From: Allacma fusca
Taxonomy: Eukaryota > Arthropoda > Collembola > Symphypleona > Sminthuridae
Reading direction: 5' to 3'
Assembly (NCBI GenBank): GCA_947179485.1
Contig: OX359247.1
Span: 12,376,588 to 12,440,587 of the forward strand
Length of the DNA stretch: 64,000 nucleotides
Position numbers and translations under genes: made by a program. Below are positions 1 through 12,282 of this stretch, piece by piece; positions within the stretch are counted from its first letter, which is position 1; every line of letters begins with the position of its first letter. The notes beneath the pieces are model-generated. The model ran no database searches and was not told the DNA's origin. It saw only the letters and a program-made list of their open reading frames with translations.

Positions 1-764
1 ATAAATTTAATAATCAAAGCAGAAAAATAATATTTAAGTAGTTAGCTGTTGCAAGCCGAGTAGGAGACTGGAGAAAAATACATTCAAGGTGATATACATT
101 CATTCAGGACAAAAGACTTGTACATAAAGTGGAGGGAACGAATGTTCCAGAAAGCGAAGATAGCATTGGCATACATACATGTAATTATAGATAATAATGA
201 GAGGTCAACTGTCAAACACAAGCATACACATAAACTGCTGAACTCTAGGGCAGCAGTACTACCTTACAATTAGTTTGCATTATCTTTGGAGTAGATATGT
301 CAATGTCTTAAGTTAAAAACTTTAAAAGTGTGTTGAAGTGAGAGGCGAATGTAAACACATATAAGTATATATATATATACGCACATACTCGGAATTTTGA
401 AAATCGCAATAATATCAATAGTATCATACATTGTATCCAGAGATAATCAGTAGAAAAGAAAAATTCATCTTAAATACATATGATTGGAATCTTCTTGCTA
501 AATTTAAGATTTCATGAAATTCATATTTCCAACCATATTTTATACTTGTACATAAACGATATATATAATGTACATAATATGACTGGACACTCCTAGTTCA
601 ATCGAGTTAGCTTTTAGCATCAAAACGCCTCTCCTTACAGTACATGCAATGGAAGATTCTACCCTTAAGTCTTCAATACTAGCGCTTTAGCTCGAATCGA
701 ATAACAATATGCATCTAACTTTATTATGTTATCCTAAATACACACAAAAATATTGAAATCTTAC
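1..764 (-). other. SIPA1L intron, 5' portion (downstream edge of window)
   Basis: I read this on the minus strand for the expected continuation of the protein (vertebrate FISLASKKKEK and the following segment) and did not find it. The stretch is AT-rich with a short TA run near 367-379. It is taken as the start of an intron whose acceptor is outside the window. Confidence 0.8.
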
Positions 765-899
765 AGAATTTCGGCCGAGGATCAATTGAGGTATTTGATG
801 AGTAGCTCGAAACCACATCCTTTAAGTACTCATGTTTTGTTCGTGTTGCCATTGTGGTGAATTTCTCCGAGCGGTAAGTAGCATTCTCCGCGTTAATAA
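765..899 (-). CDS. SIPA1L: SIPA1L exon: INAENA segment, end of Rap-GAP domain
   Basis: This 135-bp exon begins TT, completing Val with the previous G, and has 44 complete codons: [40 protein letters not shown] and RPKF. Vertebrates read VINAENAAHKSEKF, MATRTRQEYLKDLAE and TPIDPSGKF. The acceptor is ATTTATAG and the donor is AAATTCT followed by GTAAGA at 764, phase 1. It covers the end of the Rap-GAP domain and the linker towards the PDZ domain, whose exons must lie beyond the left edge of the window. Confidence 0.95.
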
Positions 900-1828
900 C
901 TATAAATGATTAAATAAATCACAGCAAATTAAGCATAAATAATAATTACTAATTGGATAAAAACATACAAAATAACATGAAGGATTTTCGAATAGCCTAA
1001 CATTGCTGAATTTGATGCAAATCGTAATGGGGAAATTATTTTCATATCTACCTACACCTACACAAGGAACATTTCATTTGCATCCTGTGGCTTACGTCCC
1101 TGTCACTTGCTGAACATATTTTACGATCAAGCTAAAAGCTACAAATTACTTCCAGATGCTTAACTTAAATCCCACGTTCGTGAGTTTTATCTCAGCTATT
1201 CCGTGAATACATTGCATCTATTGTACATTAAAGCCAGACAAGACACATTAGGGTACTTTCATTCCAAATATTTTGATGGTGCCCCAGGGATTCATCATCC
1301 CCAACGGTTTCCCATTAACAGGTTGTGGAGAAAACCCTCAAGACTGAATAATTAATTAAATATGTGTACTTATGAATAGAGGCATTCCAGCTGAAAATAT
1401 AAATTGTGCCCTACTACATATGTTCATTTTACATATGTTCCCGTCAAAATAAAAACGCAACACAAGCATAGGTCAACGTGTAACTTCAAAGGAGACCCAT
1501 ACAATTTAATCCTCATTCAACCTTTATCTTGAAGCCCACATAAATAAAAGTGAAAAACATAGATTTCCACTCCATGTAATCTTATAAGGGAAATGTTCAA
1601 AGAAATAATAACTAAAATTGTTTTCACATCATGGATAAAATAATTTATAAATTGCCTACTGGCTTGGTCTTCTAGTAACGTGTAATTTTAAAATACCGAT
1701 CCTTCATGCGGGCTATTGTCTTGACTGCAACATATGGTCCAATAGTACATCATCATCACGATAGATACCCAGTAGGTATTGTTATCCTATTAAATTAGTA
1801 TCTCCACCTCCCCTTCCTTCTTTCTTAC
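900..1828 (-). other. SIPA1L intron, 929 bp
   Basis: Bounded by donor GTAAGA at 1828 and acceptor TATAG at 900. The sequence is unremarkable and AT-rich, and no other gene is seen. Confidence 0.9.
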
Positions 1829-1935
1829 CTTTCGCCAGAAGGAAATCCACAAATTCTTTATTCTTCAAGAATTTTGCACCTTCCGGGATTGGCGGTCCAA
1901 ACAAAGGTACTTCTTTTGATCGACTCACCGACACA
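1829..1935 (-). CDS. SIPA1L: SIPA1L exon: [17 protein letters not shown] segment
   Basis: This 107-bp exon completes the Ser codon and adds 35 codons: [20 protein letters not shown] and [15 protein letters not shown]. Vertebrate SIPA1L reads [20 protein letters not shown] and FRDFLLAKVINAEN, so this is the carboxy-terminal helix region of the Rap-GAP domain. The acceptor is TTTATAG. The donor is GCGAAAG followed by GTAAGA at 1828, phase 1. An in-frame Met upstream of the acceptor is intronic. Confidence 0.96.
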
Positions 1936-2875
1936 CTATAAACAATCAAAATTCCAAGATGAGCCCACACTTTAGAATATTCACAAGGTCTTTGTTTAAA
2001 CTAAATTAGCACTTTCCGAGCTCCTGTCACAAGTTATATCATCACTTTATACACAACAGTACCAGATACTCATAAGGGCAGAGAATCGTAAAACATTTTT
2101 ACACTTTTGTCAGTTTTGCCTCCAGCTCCCCCCCAAAAAAAATTTTCCCGCTGTTACAATTAACCTTTTAAGTACAGAGGAAGGGGCTATAAATTAATTT
2201 TCACAATTTAACACTTCTCAATACAAAGAAAAATCCTCAATGCTGGCGGAAAAACACAAAATATTTAACACTAAAAGGAACTCTCGCACTTCCCAACTGT
2301 CTAACTCCGTTCTTCATAGTCCTCCAAAGTAAATAACGCTAAAAGAAGCACAACATTTTACTCCGTACCCTGAGAGTTAACTCAAGTTTTGGAATAAACT
2401 TGAACGATATCCCCCGCTGTCAACAAACTCTCTTTCAAGAAAACTCAGCATAAATGGAAACAAGTAAATGTAAATGGCTTTTAATATTTCTAAAACTTTC
2501 CCCAGCATTTCATTATTTTTAATTCACCATGAGAGTTCCTCATTGCGATATAGAGAATTAAATCATACGTCCATTTAAACAAAAAAAAACATTTTCAACC
2601 ATCATACTATACATTTACGGATGACAAGCGCTCCACATTTGAAAGAGTTCATTTGCACACACTCACACTGCCAAATCATATATGGTCGTAAAACATTATG
2701 GAGAATGGAGTAATAATTATTGTTGGATAATTGCAATACAATTACACACATATAGTAGTAGTACACAGCACGGTGGATTAATTTTTTTGATACGTGCCTC
2801 TTTCCCATATGTCATGTCATACATCTTATCTACCCAAACAATTTACAATGGGAAATATTCAGAAGGAACTCTCAC
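1936..2875 (-). other. SIPA1L intron, 940 bp
   Basis: Donor GTGAGAG at 2875, acceptor TTTATAG at 1936. Short open frames here look like chance. Nothing else is seen. Confidence 0.9.
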
Positions 2876-3033
2876 CTGTAGCAAGCATTCTCAGAGCAGG
2901 GATTTATTGCTCGCACCACGATAAAAACATGTTGAAATTGAGACCGGATGTTTTTCGGTGTGAAAGGAAGTGCACCCGGTTCTTGAAATACAATCGTCAC
3001 TATGTCATTCCCGATGTGTCTCTTCCTCATCAA
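2876..3033 (-). CDS. SIPA1L: SIPA1L exon: Rap-GAP catalytic asparagine thumb
   Basis: This 158-bp exon has 52 codons plus two bases. It begins [20 protein letters not shown], continues [20 protein letters not shown] and ends [12 protein letters not shown]. In Rap1GAP the Asn of HIGNDIV is the catalytic thumb inserted into the Rap active site. It is intact here (codon about 359 of the assembled fragment), so the enzyme should be active. The acceptor is ACAATAG before TTG and the donor is TACAG followed by GTGAGAG at 2875, phase 2. AG + T restores the Ser of CYSV. Confidence 0.97.
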
Positions 3034-3295
3034 CTATTGTTTTAGCATTGAAGTTTAGGCAGGGGGTGTTGGAAAAATCCCATCGTGCAAAACCAAATTT
3101 TGTGGTCCAATTCCAATTCAAAGCCACGGGAAAAAAAGTGAAAACAATAGAATCTCTAATTAATAACTAATAACACACATATAAATTTTTTTTTGTCCAT
3201 TTCAAAATTTTTTCTGCAGAGCTGAGGAATGTACTATTGCCCTTCTTGATGGAAAAAATACACCTCAAGAGAGTCATAACAATCGTTGATTTTTC

Positions 3296-3331
3296 TATTA
3301 TTATTATTATTATTATTACTACTACTACTAC
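3296..3331. repeat. ATT/ACT triplet microsatellite
   Basis: A run of TAT/ATT triplets passes into ACT triplets. Confidence 0.95.
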
Positions 3332-4460
3332 ACCTACTGTACTGCCGTACTACAGTATACCATTGTTTGAAGGCAGAAAGTTTCTAAACAGAGTTAATCT
3401 TCTTTAAACCACATAGGAACGTAGGTACGCATACTATGCTCAATGTCCTAGCATCTGTAAAATTACATATTGCTAACAAGTAAGTCGTCAACCTTTTTCT
3501 CACGTAGTAAATTGTAAACCAAAATGATTCACACTTGGCTACTGTGAAATCCGTACTATTGTTTTTTCACATGTATTATAACTTTTCCCTTCTTGTTGAC
3601 GACTTCTTACGACAGCGACAGCAGCAATTTTATAAATAATGCACCAAAGTTTACCCCAAATGCACTAAACATGTCCTACATCACATATATGTACATGTGA
3701 CCTACAATTTTTCCCAACAAAAAATCGCAAAAATACTTTCAGGATAATGTTAATCAGATCATTCGAGGTCTTCAATATTGCGAATTTATATTGCGAACCT
3801 ATATATATAATTATATATATAAGTATATAGGTATATACATGTATATATGTATATCTTGTCAGATTTATTTAAATTATCCAGATCCAGGCTTATTATCATA
3901 ATGCTTAATCCTCACGTTTGAAACTTTTCATGTTTTACATAGAATACGCAGAGGTAATAAATACAGTGATCATAAAATGAAATAAAAAAGTGAATATATA
4001 TAATTACATGCAAATATACATATACCTACATAAATTCTTATGAGAAGGCCCAACCTCCAACTGTAGGTACTAGGTACGTAATGTGTATGCAGAAATCTCT
4101 CTATTTAACACTAACACTCCGTCACTCTTCCCACAATTCTACAATACTAGGATACATGAGGACTAGAAGTCTACAAATGCATCTCTTTAGCACTAATTTA
4201 TCAGATTATAATAATTCGTTCCATAACTGTTAAAGCCTTGCAGCTCTCAAGTAAAAATTATTCATTGCAATTAGCTCCTTACAACCACTTTCATTATCAA
4301 CACCATAAGCCATCCAAATATTAATTTACTACGGTATACTGAAGAAAGGCAAAGTGGATATAGCAAAATGTAAACTAGAGAAATTTAATTCATAGCCATG
4401 GGCAGAAAGGATTCTCTTCAAATTTGTAATCCAGAAATTAGGTTTCAGGTCAAGCAGGGA

Positions 4461-4499
4461 AAATCTGATCTGACTCAATTCGAGTCAGATTAGAGATTT
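4461..4499. repeat. Hairpin with interrupted stem
   Basis: ATCTGACTC (4468-4476) and GAGTCAGAT (4482-4490) form a 9-bp stem around a 5-base loop. AAATCT (4461-4466) and AGATTT (4494-4499) extend it after a small internal loop. Confidence 0.75.
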
Positions 4500-4875
4500 C
4501 TCCATATATATTGTATTGTATCCACCTGCATCGGAAGTATTGTCAACTCTAATCATTTAAGAATATTTTCCAAATCCTTGTGCTTATTAGAACAAAATAA
4601 AACTCCCACTACGTTCAGAAGGATTTGCGAGTACAAAGCCGTGTGAATAATTACTCTCCTTCGAAATCGTATTTTCTTGTGGTGAGCTATAGCTAAAAGG
4701 AGGGAATTCAGACCAAGAGACGACTCTTCAAATTAAATAAATTCTCATAGTTACTCTGATTGCCAACCCAACTAGAACCAATTTACTGAAGGAACTTTGT
4801 TCCCATTTTGTAAAATTCCAAGTAGTACAAGTTATATGGAATCCGTTGGAAGTAGACACAAAACAAGACATTTTG

Positions 4876-4903
4876 TAATAATAATAATAATAATTATTAT
4901 TAT
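4876..4903. repeat. TAA/TTA triplet microsatellite
   Basis: TAA triplets followed by TTA triplets, making an imperfect inverted arrangement. Confidence 0.95.
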
Positions 4904-5508
4904 ATAAATGTGTCCCCCATTAATAATGGGATGAACCGAAATCATGACTTCGCAATGTCTCTCACTGTTTGTTACTCAAAAAGAGCACCACAATTCCAAT
5001 CCACCTAATGGAAAGTTAAAGTAAAGTTGCGCCACAAGAATAAAAATGTTGCAGAGAGTCAGAAATATAAGAGCAACGGAAAGGGAATAAATATCATCGT
5101 AAATTGACTATTTAATGAAATTTTCAGAGCTATAAAATCAAGAATTATTTACGCAACCCCAACGGCTCAACTTGACTACAGGTTTGATTGTAGGAAACTC
5201 GACATTTTTAAAGCGGCAATAAAAGTCAATCGTCGTTAAATATTTGTGCACACACATTACGAAATTTGAGACTTGACATAAATGTTTACGTCCAGACACT
5301 CACACTCACAATAAGTTTCAAATTACCTACATATAAAGTTGAATACTGATCGTAAATATTTTTGACGAAAAATAAAATCTCATTTTTGTTTCTACCATAC
5401 AAGCATATAAAGAATGAAAAAGCCTTAAAACTATACAGATAATTTTTATAGAGTAACTAGATACCAGCTCGATAGCAGATTCAGATATATCTATATAGAT
5501 ATTTATTA

Positions 5509-5751
5509 CTATAGATACATACTGCTCAAAACATATTCACTCATAATATTTTGAGCGACATCCTCGACGTCACGCTGGCTGCCTAACTTGAATGAATGAA
5601 CCAGTACGTAAGTACCTTCACATTCAAACAGATCCAAGATAGTGTTGTCAGTCAACTGAGTCAACCCACAAAACCATAATAAATTCATATCATATCCCCT
5701 AGTGTCATTACTCCTCCACAACTCCAACTGTATCATATCATCATCACGCAT
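5509..5751 (-). CDS. Uncharacterised 80-codon open frame within a SIPA1L intron
   Basis: From ATG 5751 the frame encodes MRDDDMIQLELWRSNDTRGY, then MNLLWFCGLTQLTDNTILDL, and ends in EDVAQNIMSEYVLSSMYL with a TAG stop. Residue content is balanced and not repeat-derived. A polypyrimidine-rich acceptor (TTGTCTCCCAG) lies just upstream of the ATG and a GAAG/GTACTT donor lies inside. Splicing it into SIPA1L between the flanking phase-0 exons would hit a stop at once, so it is not a normal SIPA1L exon. It could be a nested gene, a poison exon or chance. No family recognised. Confidence 0.15.
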   Translation of the reverse strand: MRDDDMIQLELWRSNDTRGYDMNLLWFCGLTQLTDNTILDLFECEGTYVLVHSFKLGSQRDVEDVAQNIMSEYVLSSMYL

Positions 5752-6194
5752 TCTGGGAGACAAGTACAATTTTAATGCCAGAGCTTATAAATAAACCGTA
5801 TGCGTCCTCAGGTATGGTATTTACACATATAATATCAGTCCCCGATTCCTCACCAAACACATGCACACCTATCAATCACAACCACGGACATAATAAGCAC
5901 TTACGGCAATCGGCTCATTCATATGTCACACACAGAGCAACTAATAAGAACAAGTAAATACGTGCAAACAAAAGCTTGTCTTTCCTTCAATTTTCGGCGA
6001 CAGCTATTTAGATTAAATATTCGGCTATGTATCCATAATAATAATTATATTTACTACAACATGCATGTAAAAAAATGTAAGCTCAAAATTACAGATACAT
6101 ACATCAGATAAAATCTAAACAGGCATTCACATACATTAAGTAGATACCCTAATGACTGCATATGCGAGGAAGCATATCCATACGGATAGGAAAA

Positions 6195-6222
6195 ATCATC
6201 ATCATCATCATCCTCCTCCTCC
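6195..6222. repeat. ATC then CTC triplet run
   Basis: About six ATC units followed by CTC units. Confidence 0.9.
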
Positions 6223-7606
6223 ATTCATATACATACATAATTATTTGCAGATAGATATTTCTGTATGTACAATATAATACAATATAATATGTATAAATGT
6301 ATGTACATATATCTCTTATCCACGGGAACACTAACGACAAGATAATAACGAAGAAAGTATTAAATGTGAATACGGCAAAACGAATCCGAATATGAGACTC
6401 TCTTCATGAATTAATGACAGCTGAATAGAAACAAGATTGCAGATTCACAAGGGCTATTATCTCAGAGTCGGAACGCATGCCAAAGAGAGTCTCTGAGTCT
6501 GAATAAGCTTTTACACATCTCTTGAGTGAGAGTATTACAACTGAATGAAATCAACAGCAGGGCTGTACTACTCGCAAAGCAGTAAAGAAACTAGTTCCAA
6601 GTCAGCACCTTCTGATAAGATTTTTTTTTCTGCCAGGATAATAATAAATACATTAATGTACGAATATACATACCTACCTATATGGATCCTATCTTTAAGC
6701 CTTTGACGTGCATGAGCTATAATAATAATTATTAAAATTATGTATAAGTATGTTGGAGGCGAGGCTTGAGCTCCCCATAAATCTCGATCTACTTCCAAAT
6801 AATTCATCAAGACGTCTATCTATTTATAGATAGCTCCTACATATATGTATGCACTGTTATGTATATTTACTTATGCATGCGCCTGACATTCCTCAGTTAT
6901 TACACAACCACTCCAAAAGCTGAACGAACGGCACATCAAAGTCAGAGTCAGATTAATTCAAACAATGGACTCAAAATATATAACAATTGTTCACCAAACG
7001 AGAATGAGCTCTCCCCGTGTCATATTATCATCATTGAGCAAATTTCAGAGCTGTCCATACTAAACGTTATACATTTCAATGAATTCAATTATTTCAAATT
7101 CAATTGCATATTATGACTCACGAGGGCTAAGTGGATGGAAATATATAAGTAGTATCTATAGTTCAATCATCCTTTATCAGTTTCTGAACTGACTCAATTC
7201 TTAAGTCACTGACATGAATAATTATTATTATATTTCTATAATACTTATACATAATTGCATATGTTTACATACACAGATTCTGACATTACATAAAAACATA
7301 ACCTTTAAATATTGCTTGAAACTTCATGAAAAGAAAGTTCATTTTAAAATTTATTAGTTAATATATGTTCCAACTACTATTTTTTATTATTCCTGATTCA
7401 AACTGATGTCAAATGTGAGCAGATACAAATATGTATCCCAAAAGTTTTTTATTTTTTTAAAAAAATACTCCACCTTTTACCTTCAAGTAATGTACGGTCA
7501 GCTCGAAGCTTACTCTCATTTAAAAAAATTTGGACAATGGGCAATAGTTACACACCTTTCGCAATACATAATTTACCCATAGTGAAATAGATTGTCAAAA
7601 TTTTAC

Positions 7607-7710
7607 CTGTTGCCTATTGTTGGGAGTGAATGGTAAGAGGGTCGAGACGTGGAATATAACATCACAATCTTGATACTGCGAGTAAATTGTGTACAATCCG
7701 GTCGAATCAT
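7607..7710 (-). CDS. SIPA1L: SIPA1L exon: Rap-GAP domain, [14 protein letters not shown] to TPNNRQQ
   Basis: This 104-bp exon completes a split Asp codon (G + AT) and adds 34 codons. It starts [20 protein letters not shown] and ends [14 protein letters not shown]. Vertebrates have [20 protein letters not shown] and VSTMLPYTPNNKQQ. The acceptor is TTTTCAG after a long T-rich tract on the minus strand, a strong site. The donor is CAACAG followed by GTAAAA at 7606, phase 0. The louse-like protein lacks two residues after STG relative to vertebrates. Confidence 0.96.
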
Positions 7711-9939
7711 CTGAAAACAAAAAAAAAACAGATAAATGAAATTCAATTTCAATCCCTGCCGCACATTTGCGGTGAATTATTTCAATCAAAGAAAATAAGT
7801 GTTCCATGTGGTCTTAATTAAGTATGAGGACAGACACATATATACATAATTACATATGCAAGTGGATGGATATACATATACAAATAGATAGATATAGATA
7901 AGCACGTGTATGCACAACAGAACCAACAACAACAAAAATCCCCAACCTGCACGACGAGGACAACGTTACTCCTCCATACGGCTACAATTTACGTATAAAA
8001 ATGAAATTGGAAAAGTAGAAAAGAGCTTTCCTATAGAAGAACAACTACATAGATCCCCCTTCCGTGCTTATTATAAACAGATAATTATATTAGATCACAA
8101 CTATTGTGGGGGATTACTAAAGCTAGTAGTAGACGTGTGTCCAACTAACTTACGTAGAGCTCTCTTGAAGGAAAAAAAAACAACGTCAAAATCTAATGGA
8201 CATGAAAAACTTAATAAGACCCAACCTGTCATATTTGTTCATCTTGAGGCTTCACTGTACTGCAATACTGTAGTATGTATGTACACAAATGCCAAAAGCA
8301 ACATACATAAGCTCAATGGCCTGCAGTCTATAGATTTAATCTATGTATGTACTTATATATGTAAGTACTGTCTCTCCACATCTATAGATAAGTAATTATA
8401 AACATACCGTATACCTATACTTACTAGTAAAAGCACCATTGAAAATGCTTCTTGACCAGTTCATCTCCATACGTCTGATATTATTTCTCATCAGCTCTGG
8501 CTACATAGATATATAAGTACACTGACAACTGTGCCGTTCCACTATATACTATAAAGTCTCTGTTATTATTTGCCTTGATCCTTATTAACCATTTATGACT
8601 TCCGATGAAAGTGGCTTGATTGAGAGAAAGAGAGGGATGAAAGAGAGATAAAGAGAAAAGGACAAAAAGACCGGCGACGCCTCCGCTTCCCTACTTCCAC
8701 TAACTACAGTGTACAACTTATACCTAAAAGTAAGTCCCAGGCCTAATCCTCCCTTGTACACACTCCCAGCGACATTTTTCTGAGAAGCCTTCCAAAAAAT
8801 CATGGCATAGCACTTGTTGTCAAAAATCAATACACTACTATAGTCTAGTCCTATCCACAAGACGCTCCAGATATAACACCAATTTATTGCTTCCTTCACA
8901 CATTCCTAATTCTAAGAGACACGCTGCTCCAACATTCCCAAAGCTTTTACAGATAGGAGCTGAATATACTTTGTCGCCAACAGCTACACATCCCCGCAGC
9001 CATCAACAATATAAATGAAATAATGCTGATGCTAAAAAAAAAATCCTATGAGCACTGCACAACTACTATACATTCCTCCCTTTTAATACTAATAAATATT
9101 CCATTCTTTTACTGTTCGTCAAGACCTTCATCCAGAATTTGACGTTATATCACTACTACTAGAGGTACTACATACTACTGCTGTCATCAGTGGGGAAAAA
9201 TCAGCAAAGAAAATAATAAAATTCAAAATAAGTCATAAAATGTATATAGTAGCAGAAAATAATTTATAGTAGGTAGGAAAGGACAAGCCTATTTTACAGA
9301 GCTCACAATAAGCCAGACACATCCCCACATGCACAACTGTAAGTATACTTTTGTACTCTCAATACGTGTATGTATCTACTCACACTGACGGACTAGTGAC
9401 TACGACTTTTAGAAGTCCAGAGGTAAAAACCCTAATGCTCATTTTATTTTATGAGTTTGTCTCGTTTTCATTTTCTACAAACACTGTCATTAAAAATATT
9501 GAGCTCGCGCAAACCCCTCACTGGACATGGTATGGTTTCCTCTTGCATAGTACAAGTAGTAATTACATCTCTATAGTGTTTGTTTACTTGTTCATAGTGC
9601 AGAATCTCTAACGATAGGCTCATCCTATTAAGTGCATGTATTTGTACATATGTATGTTGATACATACATACAAATGTGAATCCAGTAAACTAGACAGGGT
9701 CTTACAGGATTCAGTAGAAGTAGGACTGAGTAAATCTAACAATAAGATAGAAAAATACTCAAATCTTAAAACTAAGCAAGAGAATATTGTGTGTGTGTAT
9801 ATGATGAGAGTGACGGCGTGCAGAACTAACAAACAAAGCTGGCATTTACACGGCAAGATAATAACAGTTAATTTCTTTTTCGTGAGGCGACAGTCAGTCC
9901 GTCCACTTCGTCGCTCAATTATGTACTATGTGGATATAT

Positions 9940-9961
9940 ATACCTATACTAGTATAGGTAT
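9940..9961. repeat. Perfect 22-bp palindrome
   Basis: The left half is ATACCTATACT and the right half its exact reverse complement, centre CTAG. It is made of words common in this window, so it is less surprising than the two longer palindromes. Confidence 0.85.
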
Positions 9962-10767
9962 TGTATGTAACAAAACGTTACACCTTTACCTCCATATGTC
10001 TACAGATATTTCCTTAGCCCGAACCTTAATTTTTTTTTTATTACAGCCACCACCACTACCACTACTGTCATTGTCACTATCTGTACATTTCCTACCCCGC
10101 TTTACTTATTTGACAGACCATAATGATGAATCTATTGAGAGTGCCCATGCCAGTGAATTGATTTTGAATGTAAATGAAACTAAATAAAACATGACAAAGA
10201 TACCGAGCCACGTTTCTCTTCCTACATCAATCACATACTGTCTGACTTAAGTCCACTAGACTTAACCCTTTCATCCGAAACATCTCATGGCGAACCTCAT
10301 CGGTCAAATTTCCCGAGTCAGTGATTGTTATAAAAACAAAAATTCATACACTTGAGAATTTAACTGAACCATATATGTAGGTTATAACTGTACATAGATA
10401 TATAAGTATACAGACAATTACGTCCTTACGCATATACAAATACACCCCTGAGGCTATCAGTACCAAAACAACTAACGACAGTATAATAACAACAACTTTT
10501 AAATAATAGAGAGGGATAGAAAACCGGTAAGATTTTTAACTCCTCTAATTTACAGTGATCCATGCAATACATAGATAGATAGCCATGTGAAGCGAGAGTA
10601 AAATCCCGTGTTAAGTCAGCTTTAAGTAGAATGTATTATTTGGAGGGAAATAAATTAATTTTAGAAAAATTTATTACACTTGGAAGTGCAACAAGAAACC
10701 TAAATTATTAAAGTGCCTCCCCATAAAAGGCTATCGATTACTACAAACTTGTCCAACATACATTTCC

Positions 10768-10795
10768 AGATGATTTCATTGCAATGAAATCATCT
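10768..10795. repeat. Perfect 28-bp palindrome
   Basis: The left half is AGATGATTTCATTG and the right half is its exact reverse complement (centre TTGCAA). It lies in the SIPA1L intron 7711-12282. Confidence 0.9.
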
Positions 10796-12047
10796 CATAT
10801 TAATTTATGATGCAAATACCATTGTTTCATTCTCCATCATATGACCCAACATAGAAGTAAAAGGGACAGTCATAGTTGTTAGTTGTTACCCGCAACACAA
10901 AAAAAAGGTTTATACATTTTATCCCCACTCTTTACGACATTTCAACTGGAAACTCCTCTGGATATCTGAAATAATTTTAAGATCTATTCTATGGGTTGAC
11001 TTATTCCACAAGAAAAAATACATTCACTCATCTTATGCATATGTATGTACCCATACATAGTATGTACATAATACAAATGTAGGGAAAAGTATGCGTTTTT
11101 ATTTTATTACTTTGAGGAGTTCTGACGCTGGTCTGTTGTGAATACTAGAATTAAAAAAATCCAGTCTATGTGCCATCAAGGTACAAAATAAGAGAAGAGC
11201 ACTGCAAAATAAATAGTACAAGAGTTCAACATCGTCAATCAAGAGCATTGTAAATATGTTAGCCATCCCTCTTCCCTTCAGTCAGAGACGACCCAATGCT
11301 GTTTGACAGATTGTGTACACACTCAGGACTTGTGTCGTATATCAGAGCGGATGGACGTAAACTTGCAACCGTAGCACTTACTTATTATCAGCAACTCTCC
11401 TCTATACTAAAACAGCTCCTCATTACATGACTTCAAACTTCTTCCCTGTTCTACATATAAGTTCTTTGCTCTAGGTTACGTCCTCTGCTCTTCTGCATAC
11501 ATGCATATAATTACATTACACAATACTACAGTATAACACATACTTACTTATGGTGAGTAGGTAACTTTAAAAAGTAACATATGTTACATAAATTACAGAG
11601 AGCAGAGAGATAATTTTAAACGTACTTCGTACTAGGGGCATAAGTCTCCACACAAAATGTACATACATAATTATGCATACTACGTTCCTATACAAATACA
11701 AACATACATGCTTTAAATCTCCCAAGCACACAATCTTGATTAGGTCTTGTTTACTTATGGGCCCTGTACATGACGAGGAGTAGATACACAGACATACATA
11801 CTTATATGTATCTACATACATTATTGAGACCATCATCGACTCTCTCCTATATATTTGAGTATTTACACATATACAGGCCAAGACTGAAGCATCCAGAAGG
11901 AGACAATTTATTCTACTTAGTCGACCAAACAGATAAGACAAGATGTAACATATCGTGGCACGACACGACAACAAACCTTTGCAACTTAAATCTCTGTAAC
12001 ATACTGTAGAAGTGTATTACCATGTTCAGATGAGGAGAATTCTCTCC

Positions 12048-12203
12048 GAAGAAGAAGAAGAAGACGAAGACGAAGAAAAACCATGGAGAGAAAATATATG
12101 GACATAAGTGTGAAGAAGCAAAAGAGGGAAGGTGAAGGTAGTAGTAGTAGTAGTAGTAGTTGTTGTGAGTGAGTGTGTGAGTTTGTGTGTGTGTGTGTGT
12201 GTG
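12048..12203. repeat. Composite microsatellite block: GAA/GAC, GTA, GT
   Basis: GAA/GAC triplets (12048-12080), GTA triplets (12138-12160) and a GT run (12184-12203) lie in one 156-bp block. On the minus strand it starts about 80 nt after the donor at 12282. Reading through it gives artefactual Ser, Thr and His runs. Confidence 0.95.
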
Positions 12204-12282
12204 ATGTAAGTAATGTGATGGCCTAGACACGAGCAGGGAGGGAGTACTAAGTGTAATGGAGGAACCAAAGAAATGTATTTAC

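Larger units (their letters stand above)
3034..7606 (-). other. SIPA1L intron, 4573 bp
   Basis: Donor GTAAAA at 7606, acceptor AATAG at 3034. It holds ATT/ACT and TAA/TTA triplet runs (3296-3331, 4876-4903), ATC/CTC triplets (6195-6222), a hairpin (4461-4499), and one coding-like minus-strand frame (5509-5751) described separately. Confidence 0.9.
7711..12282 (-). other. SIPA1L intron, 4572 bp
   Basis: Donor GTAAATAC at 12282, acceptor TTTTCAG at 7711. It contains palindromes at 9940-9961 and 10768-10795 and a microsatellite block at 12048-12203. Open frames of 161 and 183 codons on the plus strand (7910-8395, 9636-10187) are rich in repeat-coded residues and show no recognisable domain. Confidence 0.9.

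Noticed and set aside
7910..8395. 161-codon plus-strand open frame
   Set aside because: No family resemblance; the tail (YVCTYICKY) comes from TGTATGTAC-type repeats.
8585..8899. 104-codon minus-strand open frame with mixed composition
   Set aside because: Starts only at GTG and ends in a Ser/Leu run from a GA repeat; no domain recognised and no splice evidence.
9636..10187. 183-codon open frame on the plus strand, the longest in the window
   Set aside because: It is full of Tyr/His/Leu/Ser runs from TACA and CT-like words, has no recognisable domain and lies in a SIPA1L intron; chance in repeat-rich sequence.
12026..12282. Extension of the SIPA1L frame past the exon end into Thr, His and Ser runs
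   Set aside because: The family sequence stops at DTK. A good donor (GTAAATAC) lies at 12282, and the rest is translation of GT, GTA and GAA repeats.
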